Of a stretch of DNA of 5,808 nt, positions 1 to 5,079 are shown in pieces. This DNA is from Robiginitomaculum sp. Its GTDB lineage: Bacteria; Pseudomonadota; Alphaproteobacteria; Caulobacterales; Maricaulaceae. Made by a program: the position numbers and the translations under genes. The notes below the pieces were generated by a model. It was not told the DNA's origin and did no database searches. It worked only from the letters and a program-made list of their open reading frames with translations. The stretch covers positions 6,361-12,168 of the forward strand of contig NVWT02000024.1 of the NCBI GenBank assembly GCA_002733735.2, given 5' to 3'. The first letter of the stretch is position 1, and every line of letters starts with the position of its first letter.

Positions 1-150
1 GCCATTGGCGATGATTTATATGATTTTTCAGTGGCGGAGCTAGAGCAGAGAATTATTCTCTTTGAGCAAGAAGTTGTACGAACAAGGCAAGTTCACAAAC
101 AAAAATCAGCTGGAATGAGTGCTGCAAATGCTTTATTTGGCAAATCATGA
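1..150 (+). CDS. DUF1192 family small protein, 3' part (5' end outside window)
   Basis: The first 49 codons in frame 1 end at the TGA at 148-150. They read AIGDDLYDFSVAELEQRI and then a charged helix (LFEQEVVRTRQVHKQK) ending in SAANALFGKS. DUF1192 proteins are short (about 60-70 residues) alphaproteobacterial proteins with exactly this plan: a G(D/E)DL...(L/F)SVAELE motif, a coiled-coil-like helix, and a short Ala-rich tail ending in a hydrophobic residue plus F/FG. Their function is unknown. The gene is commonly found just upstream of the DUF1465/rcdA gene, as here, with 75 bases between them, so the two are probably co-transcribed. The start lies before the window; perhaps 10-20 residues are missing. 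The family call rests on motif recognition, not a search. Confidence 0.8.
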   Translation, partial: AIGDDLYDFSVAELEQRIILFEQEVVRTRQVHKQKSAGMSAANALFGKS

Positions 151-189
151 AAAAAATGGCAAGGTGTTTGCAGTATCCATTGTCAAATA

Positions 190-209
190 CTCCTTTTTGC
201 TCCTTTTTG
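190..209 (+). repeat. Two perfect tandem copies of a 10-bp unit upstream of rcdA
   Basis: The unit CTCCTTTTTG occurs at 190-199 and again at 200-209. It ends 16 bases before the rcdA start codon, so it lies in the probable 5' leader. Its CTCC is complementary to a GGAG Shine-Dalgarno core, so base pairing with a ribosome binding site is conceivable, but the rcdA SD itself (about 211-216, GACGAG) is weak. The repeat could also be simple slippage with no role. Confidence 0.7.
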
Positions 210-225
210 AGACGAGATATGCAAT

Positions 226-717
226 ATGACTGATGAATTTGCTAACCGATTGAATGATTTTACTGCTTCTGAGTTGTTTTCGCGATCTTTTCGTGAAGGC
301 ATGGATCTGGTTGAAGAGGCCGCTGCTTATCTTGATGGGCCAGGCCGTGAAGAAAGCCGAGCTTTACCAAGAGACGGCGCATTGGCCTATGCTGGTGAAA
401 GCATGCGTTTGACCACGCGCCTTATGCAGGTAGCTAGTTGGTTATTGGTACAAAGAGCGGTTCGTGAAAAAGAAATGAGCATTGAAGATGCTTGTGATGA
501 CAAATACCGTCTGGGTAGTGACAAAATCAGAAAAGCAGATCTGGACAACAAGCAAACGCCAGCAACTTTAAAAGATCTAATCGCCCGCACAGATAAAGTA
601 TTTGATCGTATTAGCCGCCTTGATGCGCAAATTTACGGCGAAAAGGGACGCAAAGAACAAACTAATGTGGTGTCCGACCAGCACGCTGCATTATCGGCGG
701 CCTTTGCTAAGAAATAA
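226..717 (+). CDS. rcdA: DUF1465 family protein, RcdA-type adaptor for regulated proteolysis
   Basis: This 163-residue protein matches the DUF1465 family, whose studied member is Caulobacter RcdA. RcdA acts with CpdR and PopA as an adaptor delivering substrates such as the master regulator CtrA to the ClpXP protease in the cytoplasm at the cell pole. The hallmark is the N-terminal half: a helix with FSRSFREGMDLVEEAAAYL, then YLDGPGR (35-41), ESMRLTTRLMQ (58-68) and SWLLVQRA (71-78), the helical-bundle core. The middle (80-150) is charged and less conserved, and the disordered-looking tail ends HAALSAAFAKK. Length is normal for the family. The start is firm: an in-frame TGA lies at 208-210 and ATG 226 is the first ATG after it, although the SD is weak. 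It follows the DUF1192 gene, probably in one operon. The 3' end is only two bases from the end of the convergent LysR gene, with no clear terminator between. Whether it controls CtrA in this organism is inference from homology. Confidence 0.88.
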   Translation: MTDEFANRLNDFTASELFSRSFREGMDLVEEAAAYLDGPGREESRALPRDGALAYAGESMRLTTRLMQVASWLLVQRAVREKEMSIEDACDDKYRLGSDKIRKADLDNKQTPATLKDLIARTDKVFDRISRLDAQIYGEKGRKEQTNVVSDQHAALSAAFAKK

Positions 718-719
718 AT

Positions 720-1559
720 CTAGGTGCTTATTGGCTGACCTACAACCTGTACTAACCAGTCAGCTGTTGCTCGAACGCAGGCTAAGCGAGCAACATCTTC
801 ACGCATCACCATCCAAATAGGGAGTGTTGCATCAGGAAGCTTTTTTATCCGCACTAGACGTGGATCATGTTCTCCAATCCAAGACGGCAATACAGAGTTT
901 CCGAGGCCAGCAGCAACGGCTTCGGCCATAACAATTGGATCATTACTGCGAACGCGAATTAAGTCACTTGGCATATGCGTTTCAATTTCGCGTACAGTGT
1001 TAAGCGTAGCTAGTGATGCAGAATACCCTACCCAGTTTTCATTGGATCCATCGCCTAGCTTTCCATAAATATTATGGTGCATGTTTCCAATTTTGCGTAT
1101 CCGATACGCACCCTTTTCCGGCCGATACATACGCAATGCAATATCCGCTTCCAATGCAGGTAAATCTGCTTGCGCATAAGCAGATGTCAAATCAATATTT
1201 ATATTTGGAAATGAAACACTGAAAGGTTTAAGGGCAGGCATAATAATATGCCGAGCTACAGTCAATGTTGCACTAATGATTACATTTCCAGCCGGTTTCT
1301 TGGATTTATTTTTTGCGATTATTTCTAACGCGCGTGCATTTATTTGCAATTCATTGGCACATTGCAAAATTTCAAACCCTAGGGCTGACAACACTTTCTC
1401 CCCTTTTTTATCGAGAAAAAGAGCGCCTCCTAAATACGTTTCCAGCCGGCGAATGCGCCGCATAATCGTGGTGGCGCCCACGCCCATTTTGCGGGCAGTT
1501 CGAGCAACCGATTGTTCATCGTACAAGGCGATAAAATATTTTACGCCATTCCAATTCAT
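720..1559 (-). CDS. LysR-type transcriptional regulator
   Basis: This 279-residue protein has an N-terminal winged helix-turn-helix at about 1-60. It contains the typical FIALYDEQSVARTARKMGV helix-turn, a recognition helix (TTIMRRIRRLE, 30-40) and L(F)LDKKG at 48-53, with T-type residues replaced by E/K. A linker helix (60-88) follows, then a periplasmic-binding-protein-like effector domain from about 89, opening GNVIISATLTVARHIIMPAL. The effector ligand cannot be read from the sequence. The start is firm: AGG (1566-1568) lies 6 bases before ATG, and an in-frame TAA (1563-1565) excludes a longer start. It is divergent from the NTF2-like/tautomerase pair, the classic arrangement in which a LysR protein activates the divergent genes and represses itself. 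At 279 residues it is slightly short for the family (about 300), mainly at the C-terminus. Confidence 0.9.
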   Translation of the reverse strand: MNWNGVKYFIALYDEQSVARTARKMGVGATTIMRRIRRLETYLGGALFLDKKGEKVLSALGFEILQCANELQINARALEIIAKNKSKKPAGNVIISATLTVARHIIMPALKPFSVSFPNINIDLTSAYAQADLPALEADIALRMYRPEKGAYRIRKIGNMHHNIYGKLGDGSNENWVGYSASLATLNTVREIETHMPSDLIRVRSNDPIVMAEAVAAGLGNSVLPSWIGEHDPRLVRIKKLPDATLPIWMVMREDVARLACVRATADWLVQVVGQPIST

Positions 1560-1566
1560 TATTTAC

Positions 1567-1610
1567 CTGCATTATTGCAGTAACGAACTGCAAACATTCG
1601 TATATTTGCA
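1567..1610. promoter_or_regulatory. Cluster of nested TGCA inverted repeats, probable LysR operator
   Basis: Four TGCA cores occur at 1568-1571, 1576-1579, 1589-1592 and 1607-1610. They form three overlapping inverted repeats: CTGCA-TTAT-TGCAG (1567-1580), TTGCAGT-N5-ACTGCAA (1575-1593, 7-bp arms) and TGCAAA-N10-TTTGCA (1589-1610). The cluster lies 8-51 bases upstream of the LysR start codon and about 90-135 upstream of the NTF2-like start. LysR proteins bind dyad sites in such shared gaps as tetramers. A TATATT at 1601-1606 just after the strongest dyad could be the -10 of an activator-dependent promoter for the + strand genes, which have no good -35. The textbook T-N11-A spacing is not exact. 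Binding by the neighbouring LysR is inferred. Confidence 0.55.
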
Positions 1611-1701
1611 TGGTGTCTTTTCCGATACAAGGGTCAATGAAGAAAACCACAATACGCACTATATTTCGAAATTATTAAAACGCTAAAATTAAGGATCAAA
1701 A

Positions 1702-2097
1702 ATGCCACAAACACTTACTGATTATATAGTCGCATTTAACGCTCTAGACGCTAATGCGATCGTTGGGTCTTATCGTTACCCATTATGTGTCATAACAAAT
1801 TCAGACACCTTGCTGTATAAAACAAAGGCGGACTTCAAACCAGCCATCGAGCGTTTGTTGAAAGTTTACCGTCTTCACAAATTTAAATATGCAAAAATCA
1901 CTCGCGAAACCATTACCAGTGAAATTGGCGCAATTCGTAGCATTGATGTGCAGTGGGCGCTCTTTAATAAAAATGACGAAATCATCTTGGAGTTCGACCT
2001 GACATATTTGCAGAAAATGGATATAAAGGACCGACCATTTATAGGGGTTGTTGCCCATAATGAGATGGAAAAATGGCAAGAAAAAATGGCCCGCTAA
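1702..2097 (+). CDS. Small NTF2-like/SnoaL-like protein of unknown function
   Basis: This 131-residue protein has no signal peptide or membrane segment. It begins with an amphipathic helix and the pattern YIVAFNALDANAIVGSYRYP (8-27), which resembles the first helices of NTF2-fold proteins, where a helix of 'F...LDA..I...Y' type is followed by a strand bearing Pro. A second helix region (AIERLLKVYRLHKFKY, about 48-63) and alternating strands (VQWALFNKNDEIILEFDLTYL) then follow, consistent with the cone-shaped alpha+beta fold. Such proteins act as small isomerases, hydrolases or ligand binders, so the fold does not fix a reaction. The start is firm: AAGGA (1691-1695) sits 6 bases upstream and an in-frame TAA (1690-1692) overlaps it. 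It lies between the LysR operator cluster and the tautomerase remnant 50 bases downstream, so it is probably LysR-controlled and once shared a pathway with the tautomerase. The fold call is moderate. Confidence 0.7.
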   Translation: MPQTLTDYIVAFNALDANAIVGSYRYPLCVITNSDTLLYKTKADFKPAIERLLKVYRLHKFKYAKITRETITSEIGAIRSIDVQWALFNKNDEIILEFDLTYLQKMDIKDRPFIGVVAHNEMEKWQEKMAR

Positions 2098-2246
2098 GCT
2101 GTATTGCCTCAAAAAAACCTTAACCTAAATGGAGATTTACTATACCTATGATTGAATTAACCGTGCCGAAAAATGCGCTGACGAAAACCAAACAAAACAA
2201 GTTAATGAAAAACCTAACAGATATATTGCTGAAATGGTAAGGCGCG

Positions 2247-2274
2247 CCGATTGATAGCGCCTTTGCGCAATCGG
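2247..2274 (+). other. Stem-loop directly after the premature stop
   Basis: CCGATTG (2247-2253) is complementary to CAATCGG (2268-2274), and inside it GCGC (2257-2260) can pair with GCGC (2265-2268). The two pairings compete for only one base. The structure starts 6 bases after the TAA. No T-run follows, so it is not a standard terminator. It lies within formerly coding sequence and may be incidental. Confidence 0.35.
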
Positions 2275-2522
2275 TTTCATGGGGGTTTGTTACTGAACAA
2301 GATGCGAGTATGTTTTATGTTGCTGGAGAACCGCTGAAGCAAGATCACTGGCGCGTTGAAATTACCGTTCCGCAAGGCGCTCTAAATGAAGAAAAAAAAC
2401 AAGGCCTCGTAAAAGACATTCACGAACAACTCGAACATGTAACAGGTGATAAAGACTTAGGCGTGCGCTTATGGGGTAGATTGGGTATATATTCTCATTT
2501 CCTATACACTATGTGGTTATTT

Positions 2523-2551
2523 CTGCCGCCCATATTTGCGGCCAGCTTTTT
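2523..2551 (+). terminator. Probable rho-independent terminator of the NTF2-like/tautomerase unit
   Basis: CTGCCGC (2523-2529) pairs with GCGG and CAG (2538-2541, 2543-2545) around an 8-base loop with one bulged C. CTTTTT follows at 2546-2551. The stem is GC-rich in an AT-rich neighbourhood and is oriented for + strand transcripts. It lies inside the surviving reading frame of the broken tautomerase, which supports that frame having been lengthened artificially by a lesion upstream. It also protects the convergent tetR end from read-through. Confidence 0.6.
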
Positions 2552-2562
2552 GAGGAGCTCTT

Positions 2563-3174
2563 CTAGGTGCTGAAGTCGATTCCGAGCAAGCGGTCTAATA
2601 GATCGTTCACGCTGGCTTCTATATTTTCTATCGGTGTTTCGTCGGTTTCCATACCAATAAGAAGGGCCGCTTCACTGAGCGCAGCCATAAGCATTTTGGA
2701 TAAAACTGGTATATGTTCGGCACTGATCGGATATTGAGCCGATTTAGCCGCAGCAGTCAGTCCTTGGTGCAATAAACCTAGGAAATACTGCTCATCCAGT
2801 TTACGCCAATTGAACCATCCTAGAGCTGCTGGCGCATCTCGAAGAAGTATCTGCTGGACTTCCATGTATCTGGATGCGCGTAACCATTCAATACAGCCAG
2901 CCCTTAGCTGGGAGGCGGCAGTGTTTTGTTGGGTGGCTACCTGCCTAACCCGGTCCACCAGACTTGTGCAAACGCTCTCAACCACTGCCCTGAAAAGCGC
3001 CTCTTTGTTACGGAAGTGATAGTAGAGAGAACCCCTGCTAGCCCCGGATGCATCTAAAACCATTTCGATCGAAGTCTTTCCGTAACCTACGGCACCAAAT
3101 AATTGCCTCGCAGCTGCGAGAATGGTCTTGCGGGTCGATTTGCCCTTTTGGGTTCTTAAATCATGGCTTGACAT
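2563..3174 (-). CDS. TetR/AcrR family transcriptional repressor
   Basis: This 203-residue protein has the typical TetR N-terminus: KSTRKTILAAARQLFGAVGY (helix 1, about 12-31), KTSIEMVLDASGASRGSLYYHF (helix-turn-helix, 33-54) and RNKEALFRAVVE (helix 4). The remaining helical C-terminal domain (about 70-200) would dimerise and bind a small ligand that cannot be named. Length is normal. The start is fixed by an in-frame TGA four codons upstream (3184-3186 on this strand); the SD is weak (GTGAG). It is divergent from the alpha/beta hydrolase gene across a 52-base gap containing a strong palindrome over both promoters, so the likely role is repression of the hydrolase and of itself until a substrate or related inducer is present. 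Its 3' end overlaps the tail of the broken tautomerase frame. Confidence 0.93.
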   Translation of the reverse strand: MSSHDLRTQKGKSTRKTILAAARQLFGAVGYGKTSIEMVLDASGASRGSLYYHFRNKEALFRAVVESVCTSLVDRVRQVATQQNTAASQLRAGCIEWLRASRYMEVQQILLRDAPAALGWFNWRKLDEQYFLGLLHQGLTAAAKSAQYPISAEHIPVLSKMLMAALSEAALLIGMETDETPIENIEASVNDLLDRLLGIDFST

Positions 3175-3196
3175 GGTGGGTTCTCACTAATATAGA
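3168..3196 (+). promoter_or_regulatory. Promoter for the alpha/beta hydrolase gene
   Basis: TTGACA (3168-3173, perfect -35) is followed after exactly 17 bases by TATAGA (3191-3196, 4 of 6 for -10). The -35 overlaps the tetR start codon on the other strand. The predicted transcript start, about 3203, lies at the centre of the palindrome, giving a leader of about 24 bases before ATG 3227. A bound repressor would block it. Confidence 0.6.
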
Positions 3197-3216
3197 CTGA
3201 CAGTCAGTTTATATTA
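3188..3216. promoter_or_regulatory. 29-bp palindromic operator, probable TetR-family binding site
   Basis: The palindrome is centred on A3202. The core ACTGAC-A-GTCAGT (3196-3208) is perfect and the AT-rich flanks continue the symmetry to 3188 and 3216. Of 14 base pairs, 13 match, with only G3195/T3209 failing. It covers the -10 elements of both opposed promoters, the usual site for autoregulating TetR repressors; cores with GACNGTC-like symmetry are common among them. Assignment to the adjacent TetR gene is inferred from position. Confidence 0.85.
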
Positions 3217-3241
3217 TAGGTGCGCAATGAATCCAAGTCAA
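3213..3241 (-). promoter_or_regulatory. Promoter for the tetR-family gene
   Basis: On the minus strand TTGACT (3241 to 3236, 5 of 6) is followed after 17 bases by TATAAT (3218 to 3213, perfect). The transcript would start near 3206, inside the palindromic operator, leaving a leader of about 30 bases before the start codon at 3174. The -35 lies within the first codons of the hydrolase gene. This supports autorepression. Confidence 0.7.
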
Positions 3242-4126
3242 TATCACGCTTGCAGAAAGACCGTGACGCTCTCACAAGGTGAAATCTCCTATGTGGTTGC
3301 TGGGGAAGGCCCTGCGGCTCTTTTCGTGCATGGCCTCATGCTAAATAACAGCGTTTGGCGGCAAGTTATCAGCAGGTTAGGTGAACATAGAACCTGCTAT
3401 GCGGTAGACCTTATGGGGCATGGGCGCAGTCAAGTAAGCTTGGAGCAGGATATCGGTATGGAAAGCCAGGCCGAGATGTTGGCAGAATTTTGTGCAACTC
3501 TCGGCTTACAAACTGTCGATGCAGTGGCCAATGATTTTGGCGGCGGGATTACGCAAATTTTTGCTATTAACAACCCTGATCGATTGCGGACGCTAACGCT
3601 GACCAATTGCGATGCGCATTACAATTTGGGGCCTCCAATTGATCTTCGAAAAATAGTGCCTTTGGCCAAATCAGGGAAATTAGGTGATGCGGTGGCGTTC
3701 ATGCTGGATAATATCGAGGCTGCGCACAGTCTATTTCCGGGGCGCGGTTTCCAAAATCCAAAAAACCTGACCCCCGCTGTCGTATGGGAATTGTTGGGGC
3801 CAGGATTTGCACCTGATAGAGTAACCGCCGACACTGGTGAAGTTCGTAACGATCTGGCTATTCATGGGCGCCGTAACTTTGAACGCTTCATCCTCTCGGT
3901 ACGGGGAGATGAATTGGTGCGCATTGAGCCGGCGCTAAAAAACCTCAACATACCAACGCATCTGATATGGGGTACTGAGGATAGCTATTTTGGCTTGCCG
4001 TGGGCCTTCTGGTTGCGCGACACCATTCCTGGCTGCGACCGCCTCAGTGAAATTGAGGGCGGATGCTTATTTGCACCCATCGAACGCCCGCAAGAGGTTG
4101 TCACTGCTATGCTGGATTACTGGTAG
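3227..4126 (+). CDS. Alpha/beta-fold hydrolase with Asp nucleophile motif and no His at the usual catalytic position
   Basis: This 299-residue cytoplasmic protein has a complete alpha/beta hydrolase fold. The oxyanion-loop HG is at 35-36 (LFVHGLMLNNSVW), DLMGHGRS at 61-68, the nucleophile elbow A-N-D-F-G-G-G at 101-107, a cap region about 130-225, and LIWGTEDSYF (247-255) with the usual catalytic acid at D252. The elbow carries Asp103 instead of Ser, as in haloalkane dehalogenases, fluoroacetate dehalogenases and epoxide hydrolases. The C-terminal segment IEGGCLFAPIERP (276-288) aligns with the common IEG.GHFPH.ERP, placing Leu281 where the catalytic His should be. This may be a trait of its subfamily or a loss of activity; the frame is otherwise intact. 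The substrate is unknown. The start is ATG 3227, the first ATG after an in-frame TAA at 3188; AGG (3218-3220) is a weak SD. The divergent TetR gene and its operator imply inducible expression. Confidence 0.88.
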   Translation: MNPSQYHACRKTVTLSQGEISYVVAGEGPAALFVHGLMLNNSVWRQVISRLGEHRTCYAVDLMGHGRSQVSLEQDIGMESQAEMLAEFCATLGLQTVDAVANDFGGGITQIFAINNPDRLRTLTLTNCDAHYNLGPPIDLRKIVPLAKSGKLGDAVAFMLDNIEAAHSLFPGRGFQNPKNLTPAVVWELLGPGFAPDRVTADTGEVRNDLAIHGRRNFERFILSVRGDELVRIEPALKNLNIPTHLIWGTEDSYFGLPWAFWLRDTIPGCDRLSEIEGGCLFAPIERPQEVVTAMLDYW

Positions 4127-4127
4127 G

Positions 4128-4168
4128 GGCTATGAAGCGCTTGAACTCGGTAAACTTTGTAGCCTTTT
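4128..4168 (+). terminator. Possible rho-independent terminator after the hydrolase gene
   Basis: GGCTATGAAG (4128-4137) can pair with CTTTGTAGCC (4155-4164) as a 10-bp stem including two G-U pairs, with a 17-base loop, followed by TTTT (4165-4168). It begins one base after the hydrolase stop codon. The loop is long and the T-run short, so efficiency is uncertain. Confidence 0.45.
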
Positions 4169-4281
4169 ATGCCTTTGAGATTACGCACAAACCATAATTT
4201 GCGGGTTTCCGAGTATTTCGAGTATATGAATTTTATGTTGAAAATAAATTAGCAGCTTCAGGGCGGCAATTGGGGTGTTTT

Positions 4282-4365
4282 ATGAATATTACAACGAAAA
4301 AATTTGCAAAGACACCTGATGAATGGATGAGTATTTATAAAAAATCTCTTCTCGAAATAGAATAA
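4282..4365 (+). CDS. Possible 27-residue small ORF, unrecognised
   Basis: ATG 4282 opens a 27-codon frame, MNITTKKFAKTPDEWMSIYK then KSLLEIE, ending TAA 4363-4365. GGGG (4272-4275) lies 6 bases upstream as a fair ribosome binding site. The peptide is charged and helix-like, with no signal or membrane segment, and I recognise no family. It may be a real small protein, a remnant of a longer gene, or chance. It is the only coding candidate with an SD in the 249-base gap 4127-4375, which otherwise holds the possible hydrolase terminator and AT-rich sequence. It ends 10 bases before the convergent rpe gene. Confidence 0.25.
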   Translation: MNITTKKFAKTPDEWMSIYKKSLLEIE

Positions 4366-4375
4366 GAAATAAACT

Positions 4376-5056
4376 TCAAGAACGAACCGTATCTGCGGCA
4401 TCACGGATTGCTTTTATATTTGCTTGGTAGGTTGCAACGCTTTGCGCACCTTTTCCAAACACCGCCGATCCTGCAACCAAAACATCAGCGCCAGCTGCCA
4501 CCACCAAGGGAGCTGTTATTGGATTGATCCCGCCATCAACTTCGATCAAGATATCACGATCACCGATCATGGCTTTTAGGCGGCGGATTTTCTCAACCTG
4601 ACTGTCCAAAAAGCTTTGCCCACCAAATCCGGGGTTTACGCTCATCACAATAACCATATCCAACCGATCAAGAACATACTGCAAAACCGTTTCACTGGTG
4701 GAAGGGTTTAATGCTGCGCCAGCCTTGCAGCCAAGATCGCGTATCACTTGTAATGTTCGATCCAAATGCAAACAGGCTTCTGGGTGAACGGAAATATTAT
4801 CAGCGCCAGCATCGGCAAAGCTTTGCAAATATGGATCCGCTGGCTCGATCATCAAATGCACGTCCATTACGGTTTTAATGTGCGGTTTGAGCGCGGCGCA
4901 AACATCGGCACCGATGGTTAGGTTCGGGACAAAATGCCCGTCCATGACATCAATATGCACCCAGTCACAGCCGGCTTGCTCTATAGCTTCGATCTCATTG
5001 CCTAATTGCGCAAAATCAGCCGATAAAATGCTAGGTGATATTAGGGTTGTGCTCAT
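4376..5056 (-). CDS. rpe: Ribulose-phosphate 3-epimerase
   Basis: This enzyme interconverts D-ribulose 5-phosphate and D-xylulose 5-phosphate in the pentose phosphate pathway (and the Calvin cycle where present), in the cytoplasm. The 226-residue TIM barrel is full length and carries every family signature: SPSILSADF (7-15), HIDVMDGHFVPN (34-45), DVHLMI (65-70), VMSVNPGFGGQ (137-147), VDGGIN (173-178) and AGSAVF (195-200). The metal ligands H34, D36, H67 and D174 are present; D36 and D174 are the acid/base pair. The start is certain: GGAG (5063-5066) lies 6 bases upstream and a TAA immediately precedes the ATG. It follows transketolase after 23 bases, so the two are almost certainly one operon, and its product feeds that enzyme directly. 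No convincing terminator hairpin follows its stop. Confidence 0.97.
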   Translation of the reverse strand: MSTTLISPSILSADFAQLGNEIEAIEQAGCDWVHIDVMDGHFVPNLTIGADVCAALKPHIKTVMDVHLMIEPADPYLQSFADAGADNISVHPEACLHLDRTLQVIRDLGCKAGAALNPSTSETVLQYVLDRLDMVIVMSVNPGFGGQSFLDSQVEKIRRLKAMIGDRDILIEVDGGINPITAPLVVAAGADVLVAGSAVFGKGAQSVATYQANIKAIRDAADTVRS

Positions 5057-5079
5057 TTATCGCTCCGATCTTGAACAAC

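Larger units (their letters stand above)
2148..2573 (+). pseudogene. Broken tautomerase-family gene (premature TAA, C-terminus lost)
   Basis: Reading from ATG 2148 in one frame gives MIELTVPKNALTKTKQNKL, a helix ending LLKW, then TAA at 2238-2240, then GAPIDSAFAQSVSWGFV, YVAGEP, WRVEITVPQGALNEE and GVRLW. This is the plan of the about 140-residue two-repeat tautomerase family, in which each half begins with a (I/V)T(V/I)P.GAL strand-turn and the join reads LLRWEGAP. The stop sits where that family usually has Glu, so one base change (GAA to TAA) explains it. A second defect is the tail: after W109 (2472-2474) the expected ...EVPDGNWG... segment is absent, and the frame runs through the terminator hairpin into the end of the tetR gene, suggesting a deletion. 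The 87-codon stretch from ATG 2310 could in principle still be translated but would be only a second half. GGAGA (2131-2135) is 12 bases before the start, rather far. Family recall is from memory. Confidence 0.75.

Noticed and set aside
1276..1686. A 136-codon open frame on + opposite the LysR gene.
   Set aside because: It is the antisense shadow of a clear LysR coding sequence and extends across the regulatory gap.
2241..2248. GGCGCGCC, an eight-base rare-cutter site, as a possible cloning scar after the premature stop.
   Set aside because: It encodes the Gly-Ala-Pro expected at this point of the tautomerase family, so it is natural coding sequence.
719..2571. The 10-mer TCTAGGTGCT at 719-728 and 2562-2571, at the 3' ends of both regulator genes, as possible direct repeats of an inserted segment.
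   Set aside because: About 16 chance pairs of matching 10-mers are expected in a window this size, and both copies simply encode Ser-Thr-stop on the minus strand. No longer match surrounds them.
4208..4225. Short tandem CGAGTAT repeat (4210-4216 and 4219-4225).
   Set aside because: It has only two imperfect 9-base periods in AT-rich intergenic DNA, too short to support a function.
4169..4252. A second 27-codon ORF (MPLRLRTNHN...) in the gap after the hydrolase.
   Set aside because: It has no ribosome binding site, starts right after the T-run of the possible terminator, and resembles no family.
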